From: Thermomucor indicae-seudaticae
Lineage: Eukaryota > Mucoromycota > Mucoromycetes > Mucorales > Lichtheimiaceae
Assembly: GCA_000787465.1 (NCBI GenBank)
Contig: JSYX01000721.1
Coordinates: 1-15,729, forward strand
Length of the DNA stretch: 15,729 bases
Reading direction: 5' to 3'
The notes beneath the pieces were generated by a model. The model ran no database searches. It worked only from the letters and a program-made list of their open reading frames with translations, and was not told where the DNA came from. Each line of letters begins with the position of its first letter. Position 1 is the first letter of the stretch. This document shows, one piece after another, positions 1 to 12,600 of the stretch. Position numbers and translations under genes: made by a program.

Positions 1-120
1 ACGAATTTGACATTCTTCTCCATGACATGCCAATCCGTCCCGAGTTGCAGATTCATCAAAAAAAATGGGAAAGGCAAGGTGGTCATGACGTGTCGTAACA
101 AAGAGAACCTTGGATCCCAC
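1..120 (+). repeat. Left terminal inverted repeat
   Basis: This segment matches the reverse complement of 15610-15729 at 113 of 120 positions without gaps. Mismatches are at positions 24, 61, 62, 73, 102, 103 and 107. The longest identical blocks are 1-23, 25-60 and 74-101. Beyond position 120 the similarity drops quickly to scattered matches. It contains the motif AAGGTGGTCA at 76-85, which also recurs near the right end. The outer limit is the window edge, so the repeat could continue outward. Confidence 0.95.
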
Positions 121-601
121 CTGGTTGTCTTTTATTGAGATGGGACGTGCTCTTGTATGTACAGAGAAAAATCTTTCTCATGGCCATGTATGGAGTGTTA
201 CTAGTGACAGGTACAAGCGGCATGTATACATTACTTTGAGACACTACTAATGATTCCATGTTCTGTACGATGAAAGGACGTAGCTGGTATTAGAAAAGTT
301 TTTCCTTATAGTACACTTTACCCGATCGGACCATTAGCACTGATATCTGATGCTGGGATATATAAAACAATGTCTATCGGATACTAAGACCTTGGTCAGA
401 GCCTACAATCTAAATTTTTGGAAGTGGATGGTGGTGTCTGAATTTCGGCATCTTAAATATCCGAGGCCTATTCTCCGCAGCTGTCGCAATATACAGTATT
501 TGTTTGGTTTCTGTTGTTTTTCACTCAAGCAGCATAAATAACTTAGCAACTAAATTGGCTTGTCTCTTTTATCTTCACTCTATCCGCTTCTGGTACTCAA
601 C
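121..601. promoter_or_regulatory. Subterminal region and possible transposase promoter
   Basis: There is no convincing gene in this stretch. A 63-codon open frame at 350-541 has no recognisable features. A TATA-like TATATAAAA lies at 359-367, about 235 bp before the first ATG of the transposase pseudogene, and a pyrimidine-rich stretch around 561-590 precedes that ATG. Both would fit a promoter and leader, but the distance from TATA to ATG is long, so an unrecognised 5' exon is possible. I saw no tandem subterminal repeat array of the kind common in CACTA-type elements. Confidence 0.3.
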
Positions 602-3112
602 ATGATGTCTACCGTCCGTACTCCTAGACGCACCATGCAATATCTGCCCTTGGCTGAGCAGCTTTCTCTTTTCCTTAATAATCCCCGTCTTCGTCAAGCG
701 ATGCGATATCGCATTGACGAGACAAAGCGAGCCCTGTAGGTTGAATACTGGGACATATTTGACGGACAAGAGTACAAGAACAAAATCCACCTATTCGACG
801 GTAAGTTGCGGCTAAAGCATCCAGATTCAGATAGGCTTCGTTAACTGTGTCCGACAGGCCCGGATGATATAGCACTCGCACTCTATGCGGATGAGATCCA
901 TCTCATGACCGGAATTGGCCATTATACGATGACATCTGTCCATGTTGTTATCCTCAACTTACCTCCGGACATGCGATACGAACCCCAGAATACTATCCAA
1001 CTTTTCGTAGCACCGGGTCCGCGACCCGTAGTCGACCTCTTTTCCTTTCTCGCGCCGGTCATGGAAGAGCTCAGACATTTACAAGAAAAGGGCATGGCCG
1101 TCAAAACGAGTTCTGGCGAGTAAGTACCATAATCGTATAATGACTACAGAAGCAAAGCTTTATTAACTTGAGCACAATCAGGACAATCAGAGCAAAAGTC
1201 CACCTTTTGCTTGCCTCTGGAGATGTTTCGTGCCTGGCCAAGTTATCCAAACACTCGGGTCTAACATCTCATTTTGGTTGCAGAATCTGCGCTGTACGAA
1301 ACACGGAATTGCAGGGCGTCCAGGGCATGTATTTCCTAAATACAGAACAGGTAAGCAATTTACTAGGACTAGTCATAAACGTATAGCCTCCTTTACTAAG
1401 CAAGCATACCTCTTATAGTTTCCGGAGAGATTGCGCAATGACTTCGTCAACGGTTCCCCTGCAACCGGTATCCAAGGCCCATGTCCGTTCGCAACATAGC
1501 TAAAGTCGTTTGGTGGAGTTGCCTTCTTCGGGCTCGAGGAGGAGCAACTCTTCGGATGGGGTCTTGGCAAGCTTCTGTGGAGTCTGTTTGAAGGTATCCA
1601 TGCAAATGAGCAAACGACCGAGACTGTTTTAAAGCTTCCGATACAGACACGAAAAGAAATCAGCAAAGCCATCCAGACATCCAGCGCGACAATGCCAACC
1701 TCCTTCACCATATCGTCTGCAGATCCTTTCCTCAATAAAAACTTCCTTCGCCCAGCCGACTGGATCAAGCTTTTACTTGTCGTGTATTCGACGCTGGTGG
1801 TCGAAAGGATTGGTGATTGGGACGCGTATAATGCCCTTTGAGGACTGGTATACGATTGTGCCTTAGCACTTCAACAGCGCATCAAGCAAGAAGACCTGGA
1901 AATCATTGACCGGTAAGCTTCACTTTTTCCCTTTGACACCGGCTAATATCTCCCAACACATCAACACGACTTAGATTGATTGAAACATGGCTTCTTTATC
2001 TGACAAAGCAAGTCAGTAGCGGCAAGATCAAGCCCACTGCTTTCTCGATTATGCAGCATTACTTGTTACATATCACCAGCATGATCAAAGCCATAGGGCC
2101 TCTGAGGTCGATCAGTGGTCGGTCAATGGAACGTCTGAACGCCGAGTACAAAGAAAAGATCACAAGAACTTCTGCCAGGATCACAAGCGGCTCTGCCATG
2201 GATGACAATCTCAACAAAATCATTTACGAGTCTTCGGCTATGCGGTTTCTGAAAAGAAGCATGGGTAGGTTTCTGCATTGTCCGTGAAATGCTATACATA
2301 GTACTGATGATGTTGCTCCATAGATGAAAAAGACAACGATCTAGGACATACCATGGAAGACGATGATGACGAAGACGTCGATACCCTTCCCCCACCGACT
2401 GCAATGGACCTTGGTAAGGTGGATCCCAAACGGCAAATCTGGCGGCGAAAACCTTTGACAACCACCATCCAAACTATACAAGAAAAGGTATCGGAGGCTC
2501 CCGTCAAGACCCACACCTGCTGAACTGTCTTGGACGGTATTGGCAAGTCCAAAACGGATTGAAGGAAAGGTAAACAACTCTGTCAGAGTTGAGAAATTAA
2601 GAATGTTTCTAACACATCATTGTTCATTAGGCCGAACGTGTCCCCTGAAAGCACTGGAAGTCGGTAAATGGCTTTCGCTCAAGGACGAGCAACCGATCCG
2701 TTGCTCGTGGTTCCAGCGCTCAAGGAAGGCAGCCGACAACTTTTGCAAGGTGGAGCTGGACTATGACCCCCGCTATGCTCCCTCATCAAATCAAACGTGC
2801 CAGAAATCCGTCGTGGAAAGAAGAACATTCTTTGCCGAAATATTGTATTTCTTCCGCTACAAGTTCGGTGACAATGTAGCATTGCTTGCGAGAACCAGTG
2901 TGTTCAGCGATGTGGAACTCACCGACGCGAAATATCCTTACATCAGTGCAACAAGCCCTGCTAAGGCACCCAAGATCCCTTGCGTCGTGAATATACAGGA
3001 TATACGGCATTTAGTCGGCTTTATACCTTCCAGTCTTTCAAACAAGTCTTATATAGTATGGCCCTACATGCTTCCCATCACGGCGCCCAAGGAAAGCCAA
3101 GGCCGCAAATAG
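602..3112 (+). pseudogene. Tnp2-like transposase (Transposase_21 / CACTA-Plavaka type), degraded
   Basis: This reads as a DDE transposase of the fungal Tnp2 type. Apparent exons are 602-800, 858-1119, 1182-1350, 1419-1912, 1975-2264 and 2324 onward; the first five introns have good GT-AG borders and keep the frame. Family-like landmarks are LALYADEI (candidate catalytic D near codon 78), NLPPDMRY, APGPRPVVDLFSFL, LLLASGDVSCLAKL (candidate D near 168), a CRIC zinc-type pair (187/190), FFGLEEEQLFGWGLGK with acidic residues near 250-252, and IGPLRSISGRSMERLNAEYK. The gene is broken: in-frame stops at 737-739 (TAG), 1497-1499 (TAG) and 1839-1841 (TGA), then a stop at 2521-2523. The C-terminal part, with FFAEILYFFRYKFG, continues in another frame to 3112. 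A possible intron at 2570-2630 does not restore the frame. The N-terminal zinc region often found in such proteins is not visible. The family call rests on motif memory, not a search. Confidence 0.8.
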
Positions 3113-3634
3113 ACATCAGTGGTAGTAGTCATTTAGGACCGCAATAGATTGTCCTAATATAATTTTTGTGCCCATGTTTTTGTGATTAATTACTTGAACA
3201 AACCAGAACCATGCAATTGGCATGAGACCTCATAGCCCACCACATTTGTACCGTCGCTCCCGTCCCTCTGTTATAATGTGGGACTTTCACCGGTAGCCGA
3301 AAGTAAGAGCACAAAAGAAAATAATAACTTGTACTAGGACAATGCTACACACAAGAGACTGTAGCGGAAAAACCTTGTTCTTATTTTGCATTAGCTGCTT
3401 TGTTATTAAAACATCTTTCGCTAATTTAAAGCGACTTCATATCACCTCGCTTTGTACGACCGTCTGTCGTACTTGTGGCTTTTGCAACCTTCAGCATTCC
3501 AAAGTCCGACAAATTTTTGAAAATTCGCATTGATCAAAGTTTCAGGTTCTTTGGTTTGGTGCAGGCAGTATAGCTTTGGTCCGTCCTTCCCTTTCCTTGG
3601 TCTATATTCCATAGTCGTTACAGTATCAGCAAAC
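3113..3634. promoter_or_regulatory. Intergenic region: pseudogene 3' flank and UTP20 promoter/leader
   Basis: No gene is visible. I looked for a TIR copy that would close a short transposon here, using several TIR words on both strands, and found none. Near UTP20 there is an AT-rich patch with AAATTTTTGAAAATT around 3509-3525, whose other strand reads AAAAATTT. This resembles the yeast rRNA-processing element RRPE, but no PAC-like partner was seen and A/T runs are common. A pyrimidine-rich stretch at 3581-3600 precedes the start codon, as in many fungal leaders. The start context AAACATG has A at -3. Confidence 0.3.
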
Positions 3635-6600
3635 ATGTCTGAACTCGCCAACCCTAACGGAATTCTGAAAAACTCGGAAAAGCGCTTCAAGGTTTGCTCA
3701 TGAACTGGTTCCTCGCTCGACCCTTTCAGTTCTGATCCGGGAATCTTTTAGTTTCAATCGTTCAACGCGCTAGTTGAACGGGTCAAAGTAGATATTGTTC
3801 GGAGGTCTCGACTGGTCCAAGAAAATCCCGACGAGCACGATTCTTTCTTTTATGAAGCACTCGAAAAATGGAGAGATCTCAACACGACAAAGCACTTTAC
3901 AGAATTCAGTCGTGAAATTCGGCCCCTTTGCCGAACATTGCCTGCCATCGTGTACCATAAAGACAAGATCATTGACATTATCGAGAAGCACCTGAAAGTC
4001 AAGGACAGCTTAGCACTGGACGGTCTTTTAGAGTAAGCATAGAGATGCTGTTCGCCAGCTTGCCGAAAGTTGACCTCGTCTTTTTTTTTCGTTAGTCTTG
4101 TCACAAAGCTAGCCAAGGATCTGGAAGGAGAATTTTATCCATACTTTCCACGTATATTTCAGGCGATGTTACCGATAGTGTATAGTAGAGATGTGCGAAC
4201 ACTTGAGGTATGGATGTATTTGTATATGTGGTTTGATGGACCTTTGCTAATTAATGATATACACACCCTTTTACAGAATTTATTCAATTGCATTGCATAC
4301 TTGTTCAAATACCTCTCCCGACAACTTGTTCCTGACATTTGTGATATCTTCCCGTAAGTATAAACATGGACGCGTGAAGCCGTTTGCAGACTTAAATATG
4401 TGCTTACTCTTTTCAGTATGCTCTCCAAGTTGCTCGGTGAAGATAACGAGTCAAAATTGTACATTCGTCATTTCACAGCTGAAGCTTTTGCATTTTTAAT
4501 TCGGAAAACTCGCGGGAAAGACCTGGCAGAAATCATACAAGTCATTTTGCATTCTTTGCGCAGTGATCCATCAGTAAAATACACAGAAGGATTAGCATTG
4601 TTGTTCTTTGAATGCGCAAAGGTAAGTTACGAGTTTGGACTGGTCGATCTACGTGGCTGCTAAACACCTGATTTACATAGCAAGTCAACAGTCAACTTCA
4701 TTCAAGGGCAGAGCCAGTCTACAAGGAACTCCTCTTGCAAACTCTGAAAGAGGAGGTGAAAGCCCAAGATTTAGGTATGAAGCGTGCCAAAAAATGAGCA
4801 AGATGTTGAGAACTTATTGAGTGTCTCATAGAGGACTATCCAATCCACAACCTTGTATTAAAGACAACTATTTTAATGCTACATCATACGGAAGCGCAAC
4901 ATTTTCTGCCCATTATCAACATCATCCTTGGCCAAGTTGACGTTTTGCTTAAACAGGATGAATTGGACGAAAAACAGCTGAGCATTTTGATATCTATTCT
5001 CGCCACTATATTGACTGTGCGCAAAGCAAAGCGCGTTCAGGGTATGTTAAGATGGGGATTCATAATCGGCACTTGTCTAACTTTTGACATCAGACTTCAA
5101 GCCTATTATTGACCGAATACAAAGCGTATCCAAGTTGCTTTTCGAATCTAGAGAGCATTCGTATTCGGACTATCTGTATACCGAGACTTTCCGCGCGATC
5201 ACTGGTATCTTAACTTTTGGCGGTCTTGAAGCGATTACTGTTGGTGGTCGAGCTATCATGGAGTCTGTATTATCGTTCGAAAATACTACATACGTCTATG
5301 CATTTTTCTATGGGCTCTCCAAACTTGAGTGGAATGACTTCTCACAAGTAATGTTACCATACGTCGTAAGGTATGTTATCTTACACTTAATATAGTATGC
5401 ACATGACTAATTGTGTTAATAATAGGTATACGGCAGCTCATATCGAAACTTCTCCGAAGCAAACCATTCTTCTTTTATCGAGGCTTGCGAGTTCAGGTGC
5501 TCTTGATATTGCTCCGGGCACATTGTTATCGTCTGTAACACCAGACGGCCTTTTGCGATTTCCTCATGTGGAAGGGAAGTCTATGACTGAATGTCTGCTG
5601 GATTGTATTCAATCAAGCTATGACTGGAAATATGAAAGGGAGCGGCTTAACTCTGTCGATTTAAAGGTAAGACTACTATACGAAGTAGTATGGCATGTTA
5701 CTTAAACTTGTCAATGCAGTCTGATGAAGAAGATGGACGAGAAGTATCAGCTATTCCTGTTATCGCTGGAGTCCTGAACATCTTGCCTCGTGTGCAGCTA
5801 TCGCTTGATGCTGCGGTCAAAGGAATAATGTCTTTGATCAACTCGCTAACGGACTTCTTACGCTCGGAACAAGACCGCAATACCGTCTTGTCGACTCCAT
5901 ATATTCTTGGACACCGGAATTTTGCGCTTGAAGTCTTGTTAGGCTATGCCATAGAAGCACTGACGCGCATGGCATGGCTCCGGAGTGATATGGATAAGAT
6001 TGCCGGCTTGCATGACACTTTAGTAGACGACATGTTGAAATTCCATGGACGTAACGAAGTGGTTCTGCGCGGCGTGTTCACTTACCTGGATAATCTTCGA
6101 TCGAGCGACCGCTACAACGACAAGTTCACTTTGGAACACTTGGAAAAGCTATATCCACTTATCAAAGAGAATCTGAATTCTTATCATGCGAACAGTCGTC
6201 TGTATACCTGCAAAATTCTTGCATTGTACGACCAGCCTCTTATGAAGAAAGATCAACGTCATCGCGACGACGAACCCTGTGAAATTGTTAAGATGGCGAT
6301 TATTGTGGATGAAGCCGCAATTCATTTAAATACGTTGCGCGAAAAGACTAATCGGATCCAGAAACTAGCCGTGATAACAAGCACTCGACGCATCCCGGAT
6401 ATATATCATGACTTTACTCTTCGCTTTGGTTTAGGTATGTATATGATGTTGATTTTGATACGTGGAGAAACCATTAATGCGTCGCTTTCGATTGTAGGTA
6501 TGCTTACTGTTAACTTGCGACCTCTCTGGGAAGACGCGAGAAAGCTCGTGGCAGCGTCCGCCGAAGTAAACAGTGAGACGTACTGGAACATATGTTTGGA

Positions 6601-9600
6601 AGAGTTGAACAAGTATGCGGACGAGAAGTTGTTGGTTCGCGACGGGTTTTCGGCCGCGGCACTTGTACAGCATGCTACACCGTTAGATACGAGCACAGGT
6701 CGAATTAAAAAGACGCGCAACATCTCGTTCATTTGCCCAACGTTGCACAAATACCTGGTGGTAGAAAATCATGCATTACGGGTTATGGGTGAAGAAATGT
6801 CAAAGAGCTTTGCTTTGCTTTTTATAACTGTAAGTATTACTTGCAAGGCCGGTATAAAGATACGACGGCTAACTCGTGTTTAGCTTTCTGATCAAACCAA
6901 TCCGCGCATGGATTTCTGGAACTACTACAGCCAAGTACTGCAATCACTAAAACTGACGCCATCTGTAGTCCAAAAGCGAGCAAAGGAAATTGTACCTGTG
7001 TTCATGGACTTTGTTGAAAAGGAATACCAAGCATCCGACTACAACGATGATGATCAAGATGATGAAGAGAAGACTGAAGCAACTGAAAACGATGCAGATG
7101 CTATGGAAATTTGTGAAGAAAAATCTCAACTCGGACTGTTAGGCACTGCACGCAAAATCCTGAAACAGAGGATGGTTGCATGGCTAGAAATGTTTTCGAC
7201 ATTCACTCAGGCCCACGGTGTCTTTAGAAGCCAGGACCTGTACAATACATTCCTGAAGGTCTTGTCGGACACCAGTACACAGATACAGACGCGTGCTTTG
7301 GACTGTATTCTGGCATGGAACGACAAGAACGTCAGTCCTTACGCCGATAACCTGCGGAACCTGATGGAAGAAGTGCAATATCGGGATGAACTCGCAAGAT
7401 TACTTAGCAATTCAGAAAATGTTGTTATTGATCCCGCGCACCGAGAAGGTTTGATGCCTGTTGTACTACATCTTTTATACGGTCGTCTAGCGCAGGGCGC
7501 GAGCAAAAATGGAAGAGGCGGTCGTCGTATTGCCATACTTAGCGGCATTGCACGCTGTCAAGTATCTGAAGTGCGGTATTTCTTGGATCTGGCTTTAGCG
7601 TCGTTCAAACGTATCGTGGAGCTTCCTGGTGAGAAGAAAGACGATAAGGGTAACGTCATTGAGTTTGCCTTTGACAAACGTGGTGGCGAGATTCTGCGCA
7701 CCATCAGGCGACGGAAGCAGCAGGGTGTGATGACAATGATGGATGATATGCTGAAGGCGATGGCTACATACATTATTCCGGTGCTGCCAGTGTTACTCAA
7801 AGTTGCATTGTACATAATTGATTCGACCCAACCAAAGGACAATGCCGATGAAGAAGCAAACGACTTACACAGTAGTCGCGTCAGGGACATACGTTTGGAA
7901 GGTATGGAGTTCATCACCCGCACGTTCCAGCTTCACGGCGACTTTGATATGACGCCGTATCTTCCTGTCATGTTTGCCTCCTTTATTTCCCCTCGATTAC
8001 CGTCGCTTGTCAACGATACGTCTCAGAACGTAGCCGGTATCATGAAACTCTTTGGAGCTTGGGCTGAACAGCGAAAATACCTACGCTATTTCGTTGACTA
8101 CGATGACCGCGTGATCCCCCAGATTCTCAACGTGTTAACCGCTAGAGTCATCCAGGAAGAGAGTTTGTCAATGGTATTGGATATTGTCGAAACGATCCTG
8201 GACCATTGCGAGGCGGAAATGGACGTGGATGGTAATAGTTCACTGAAGGACTTGCTGCTTTTCCCTCACGTTGATCTATTGCTCGAGAACCTCAAATATC
8301 GTCTTACGCAATCCAAAGACGATGCCAATTTCGGTAGCGGCAAATACTCTGTTCGCGAAATTGCTATCGTTGCGCGAATTGCACCTTACGTTAAGAATGG
8401 CGCTCAGGCCGCTGTCATTCTTGAACTCTTGCTGCCGAATCTTATGAAGCCGAGCCGTATCATTCCCGAAAACACGAAGGAGCATATTTTGGCGATTTGG
8501 GCCAGGTTTATCAATATCGTACCTGGATACACTTATGGATCACAGTTGTATTACAACTACTATAGTATTGCTTCGTCTCTGTTCCTCTCTCTGCAATCAA
8601 AGGAGTGTCGAACGGCCTTGCTAAACCTCTTTCAGGTGTTTGTCGAAATCGACCCGGATCTGAAGCAAGTAGGATCTCTTATCAGCAAGATGAATGCCTA
8701 CGCTACGGAGCGAATCGATGAACGGGACTTTGAGTCGATGCTCGACGCAATGAATGAGGTTGCAGACAACCTTTACAAGTCGTTAAACAGCCACCAATGG
8801 CTTCCTCTGATCCACCAGTTCCTGTTCAACATGCATGACGCAGAGGAGTTGGCTGTTCGAGGTCTCGCAACGCACTGTATGTCCCGTTTCCTCAAGGCCG
8901 TTAAAGAGCGAACAACGGAAGACGAAGATAAACGCAAGTTGCTTAATGATGTGAATCACATCGTATATCCAGCTATTAAGCGAGGATTGACCAATCATGC
9001 TGAAGTCGTTCGCTCGGAGTTCGTCAACTTGCTGCATACCGGTGTCAAGACGTTCCCTACACTACCGATATTTGAGGATTTGGTGCCTCTTTTGGGTAAT
9101 ACAGACGAAGACAATTTTTTCAACAACATATACCATCTGCAGATACACCGCCGCATTCGATCTTTGGAACGGCTTTCAGAACTAGCCAGCACGGGAGTAT
9201 TCAAGCTTTCGTCCATTAACAGTATCTTCATGCCCATTATCTCCGCGTTTTTGTTTGAAAGCAACCGCATCGTGGATCACAACCTGATTACGCAGTGCAT
9301 TGACACGATGACTACGCTTGTTAAGCAAATGCCTTGGAACCACTACTATCGAGTTTTCCGGTACTATATGGATCTTAACGCAAAGCGGGAGGACATGGAA
9401 AAGATCTTTGTGCGTATAATTGGTGGCATTCTTGATGCGTTCCATTTTGACATTAGCGACGTGGAAGTATCGGATGAAAACGCAGCAAGCGTCATGGGAC
9501 GTCAGAAAGTGGTTATCCAGTATCGAACGACCGAGCAAATTACAGCTGAAATTACAGGAAAGCAGACGGACGAGGACGTCGAGGTGGAGGAAGAAGCTCA

Positions 9601-12600
9601 GGCGACAGAGAAGGGAAATAAGGATATGAAGCAGAAGATCCATGAAACAGTTGTTCAGCGCATGCTGCCAGCGTTAAATAAGTACATCAACGATGCCAAG
9701 ACGCGTGAAGCTATTGTAGTGCGGATCCCGGTTGCGTTTGGAATAGCGAAACTGCTTCGTGCCCTTCCCGAGAAATCTATGCGCTTGAACTTGCCGGGAT
9801 TGCTTATTAGCGTATGCCAAACGATTCGCAGTCGTGCTGAGTCTGTTCGGGAGGTCACAAGAAACACGCTGTTGAAAATCAACGCCTTGCTAGGACCTGC
9901 CTACGTCTCGTTCATGATCAGCGAGTTAAAGTCCGCGTTGACAAAGGGTTATGAACTTTATGTTCTCGGGCACACCGTGAACGTGCTGTTGGCGGACACT
10001 ATAAAACGGGCACAAGTTGGAGATCTTGATTACTGCTTGGCAGATATTGTCGACATTTTGGTGGATGATATCTTTGGTCGAAGTGGTGTAGAAAAGGAAG
10101 ATGACGAGATAACGAGTAAAATCAAGGAGGCAAAGAGCCGCAAGAGCCCCACCACCTTTGAAAATATCAGTACTGTGGTGCATTTCAAGAACGTCGGGAT
10201 CTTGCTGCAACCTTTCAAAGAAATCTTGGCCAAGACCGAGAGTCTGAAAACGCTGCGCAAAGTTGATGATCTTTTGAAACGTATATCGACGGGTCTTGTT
10301 CATAATCCTGAGTTTGAGTCGATGGAAGTCCTCAACTTCTCGTATGACTTGATTACGGAGAACCTTGCGGACTATAAGCCAAAATTCCACCAGAAAACCG
10401 AAAAATCTCAACGAGAAAAGAACTTTGAAGTGCAAATCAAACGGCTTGATCAGGTCGCTGTGGACCATTATCGCAATAATGCACACAAATTTGTTTATTT
10501 CGGTCTATCTCTGTTCTTGACGGCCTTGAAGCGCAACAAATTCGATCCCTCGACGGACGCCTATCGTGACAAGCTCGATCAATTCGTTTCTGCTGTGGGC
10601 AATACAATGTATTCGAAGCAGACGACGAACGTTGTTGTGGCGTGTCGAATCATGGCGGTCCTTGTTAAATATCCTCTTCCCTCTGTGCCGGGAGCTGTAC
10701 CTCTGGTCGTAAAGCGTTCATTCCAATTGATTCGAGATTCGGGCAGCACGCACTCGCCGCTGGTCCAAAGCTGCTTCAAGCTTTTGACTGTCTGTATTCG
10801 AGATATTTCCGCCTCTCAGTTGACGGAGCACCAATTGACGTACCTGTTGAATGCGATCCAACCTGATCTCGAAGAGCCTGAGCGTCAAGGAACTGTATTT
10901 GGGTTTGTCCGTGCGATTATTGCGCGCAAATTCATGGCTCCCGAAGTTTATGATCTTATGGATAACGTCGGACGAATCATGGTGACAAACCAGAGTCAAG
11001 AAATTCGTAACCAGGCACGATCCGTCTTTTTCCTGTTCCTTGTCGATTATCCTCAGGGACGGAATCGTTTAAAGACACAAATGAGCTTTATTGTTAAGAA
11101 TCTCGAGTACGTACATGAAACGGGTCGGCAGTCTATTATGGAACTCTTGCACCAGATTATCACCAAATTTGGAGACGAAATTTTGATGGAATTTGCAGAA
11201 TCGATCTTGTTTGGACTTATTATGCGTCTTATCAACGACGAGTCAACAAAGTGTCGTGAAATGTCGGCCGAATTGATCAAGCTCTTGTTTGGACGCTTAA
11301 GTGACGAGAAATTGTCGACCGTTTATCGTCTTCTGGACCGATGGCTTGAGCAATATGAAAAGGGAAATTTGCAGCGGGCTGCATGTCAGATTTATGGTTT
11401 AGTGATCGACACGTTCGGCACCCAAGCGAAAACACAGGCGGAAATGCTTATACCAAAGTTGGCTGCCATCTTGGAGAAAAACAAGGAGCCTCAGTTGGTC
11501 GGCGACGACGGCATGGAATTGGACTTGCCCTGGGAAGTGTGTTATTACAGCTTAAACACCTTTGGCAAGATCGTGAAGACTTTCCCGGAATTGATTTATA
11601 GCGAAGAGGCTGACACCATTTGGCGCAACGCAGAAGACGCGCTTCTTTATCCTCATGCATGGGTTCGGTCGTCTACAGCACGCTTGTACGGTGTCTATTT
11701 CAGCAATATCAATGCAGAGGATCGTTCTCATTCAGGAAGTCGCTGCGAATATCTAAGCCGGGAGACGTTGAGAACTTTGGCATACAAGTTTTCGGAACAG
11801 TTAAAGAGCGTCCACTTGACAGAAGAGCAGGCGAATCAACTGGTGCGCAACTTGTTCTTTATTAGCAAGTGTCTGTATTATATGCCAAAGCAGGAAGACG
11901 AGCAAAATATCAAAGACGAAGAGGAACAGAAACGACAAGAGCAAGCTCAGGATGAAGCAGAAGCTGAGATGGAGGCATTAGAGGATTCGATGGAGACGAC
12001 GGAGGAACATCAACAACAAGAAGAGGAGGAGGAAGAGAACGAGGATGAGGAAAATGAAGTCTCTTCGGATGCCCGTTCCAAACTGCAAGAAGCACCTCAA
12101 AAGAACATGCTTAACTGGCTTATTCGGCGATTATCTTACATTGCAAGAGGTGGCTTGATCAAAGGTGGTGAGAAGAGCTGCCTAATGGTAGGTCTTGTCG
12201 GACAGAGTATAAGAACGCTTTCATTAACTGAGACTCCTTTAGCGGTCTTCTATATTCAAATGGTTCGCTGCAATCTGCAATTTAATGCAGCCAGAGGAGC
12301 TTGGACCATATCTAGTCCCCATGCTGCTTCCGATATACCGAACTGTTAATGATGAAAAACGGACAGAAACTGAATATGGTAAGTAACAATAGTCACATGT
12401 AATGCAATTCGATTATCCAGGGCTGATGCATTTGTGTCACAGTGGAGTTACGGCAGCTGGGCAATGAAGTGTTGGAGTTGATGCAGAAGAAGGCTGGTCC
12501 GACCGTCTATTTTGCTGCATACCAAGGCGTACGGAAGCACATCCAGGATGTAAGGATCAAGCGAAAAGCAGACAGAGCCATCCAGGTAAGAACTTGTGTA

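Noticed and set aside
350..541. 63-codon open frame near the left TIR as a possible 5' exon of the transposase
   Set aside because: No zinc-finger or other transposase N-terminal signature is seen, and it starts inside a TATA-like stretch.
2570..2630. Sixth intron in the transposase pseudogene
   Set aside because: It has GT-AG borders, but removing 61 nt shifts away from the frame that holds the C-terminal FFAEILYFFRYKFG block. It may be a true intron next to another frameshift, but this cannot be settled here.
3509..3525. RRPE-type rRNA-processing promoter element upstream of UTP20
   Set aside because: Only an 8-base A/T match without a PAC partner; such runs are frequent in AT-rich fungal intergenic DNA.
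12007..12060. CAA/GAA/GAG-rich stretch as a microsatellite
   Set aside because: It is in frame and encodes the acidic Gln/Glu-rich linker of UTP20, a usual feature for this protein region.
12188..12349. C-terminal extension of UTP20 by reading straight through the largest exon
   Set aside because: The readthrough text does not resemble Utp20, whereas splicing 12188-12242 restores IFKWFAAICNLMQPEELGPY and the downstream exons of the conserved C terminus.
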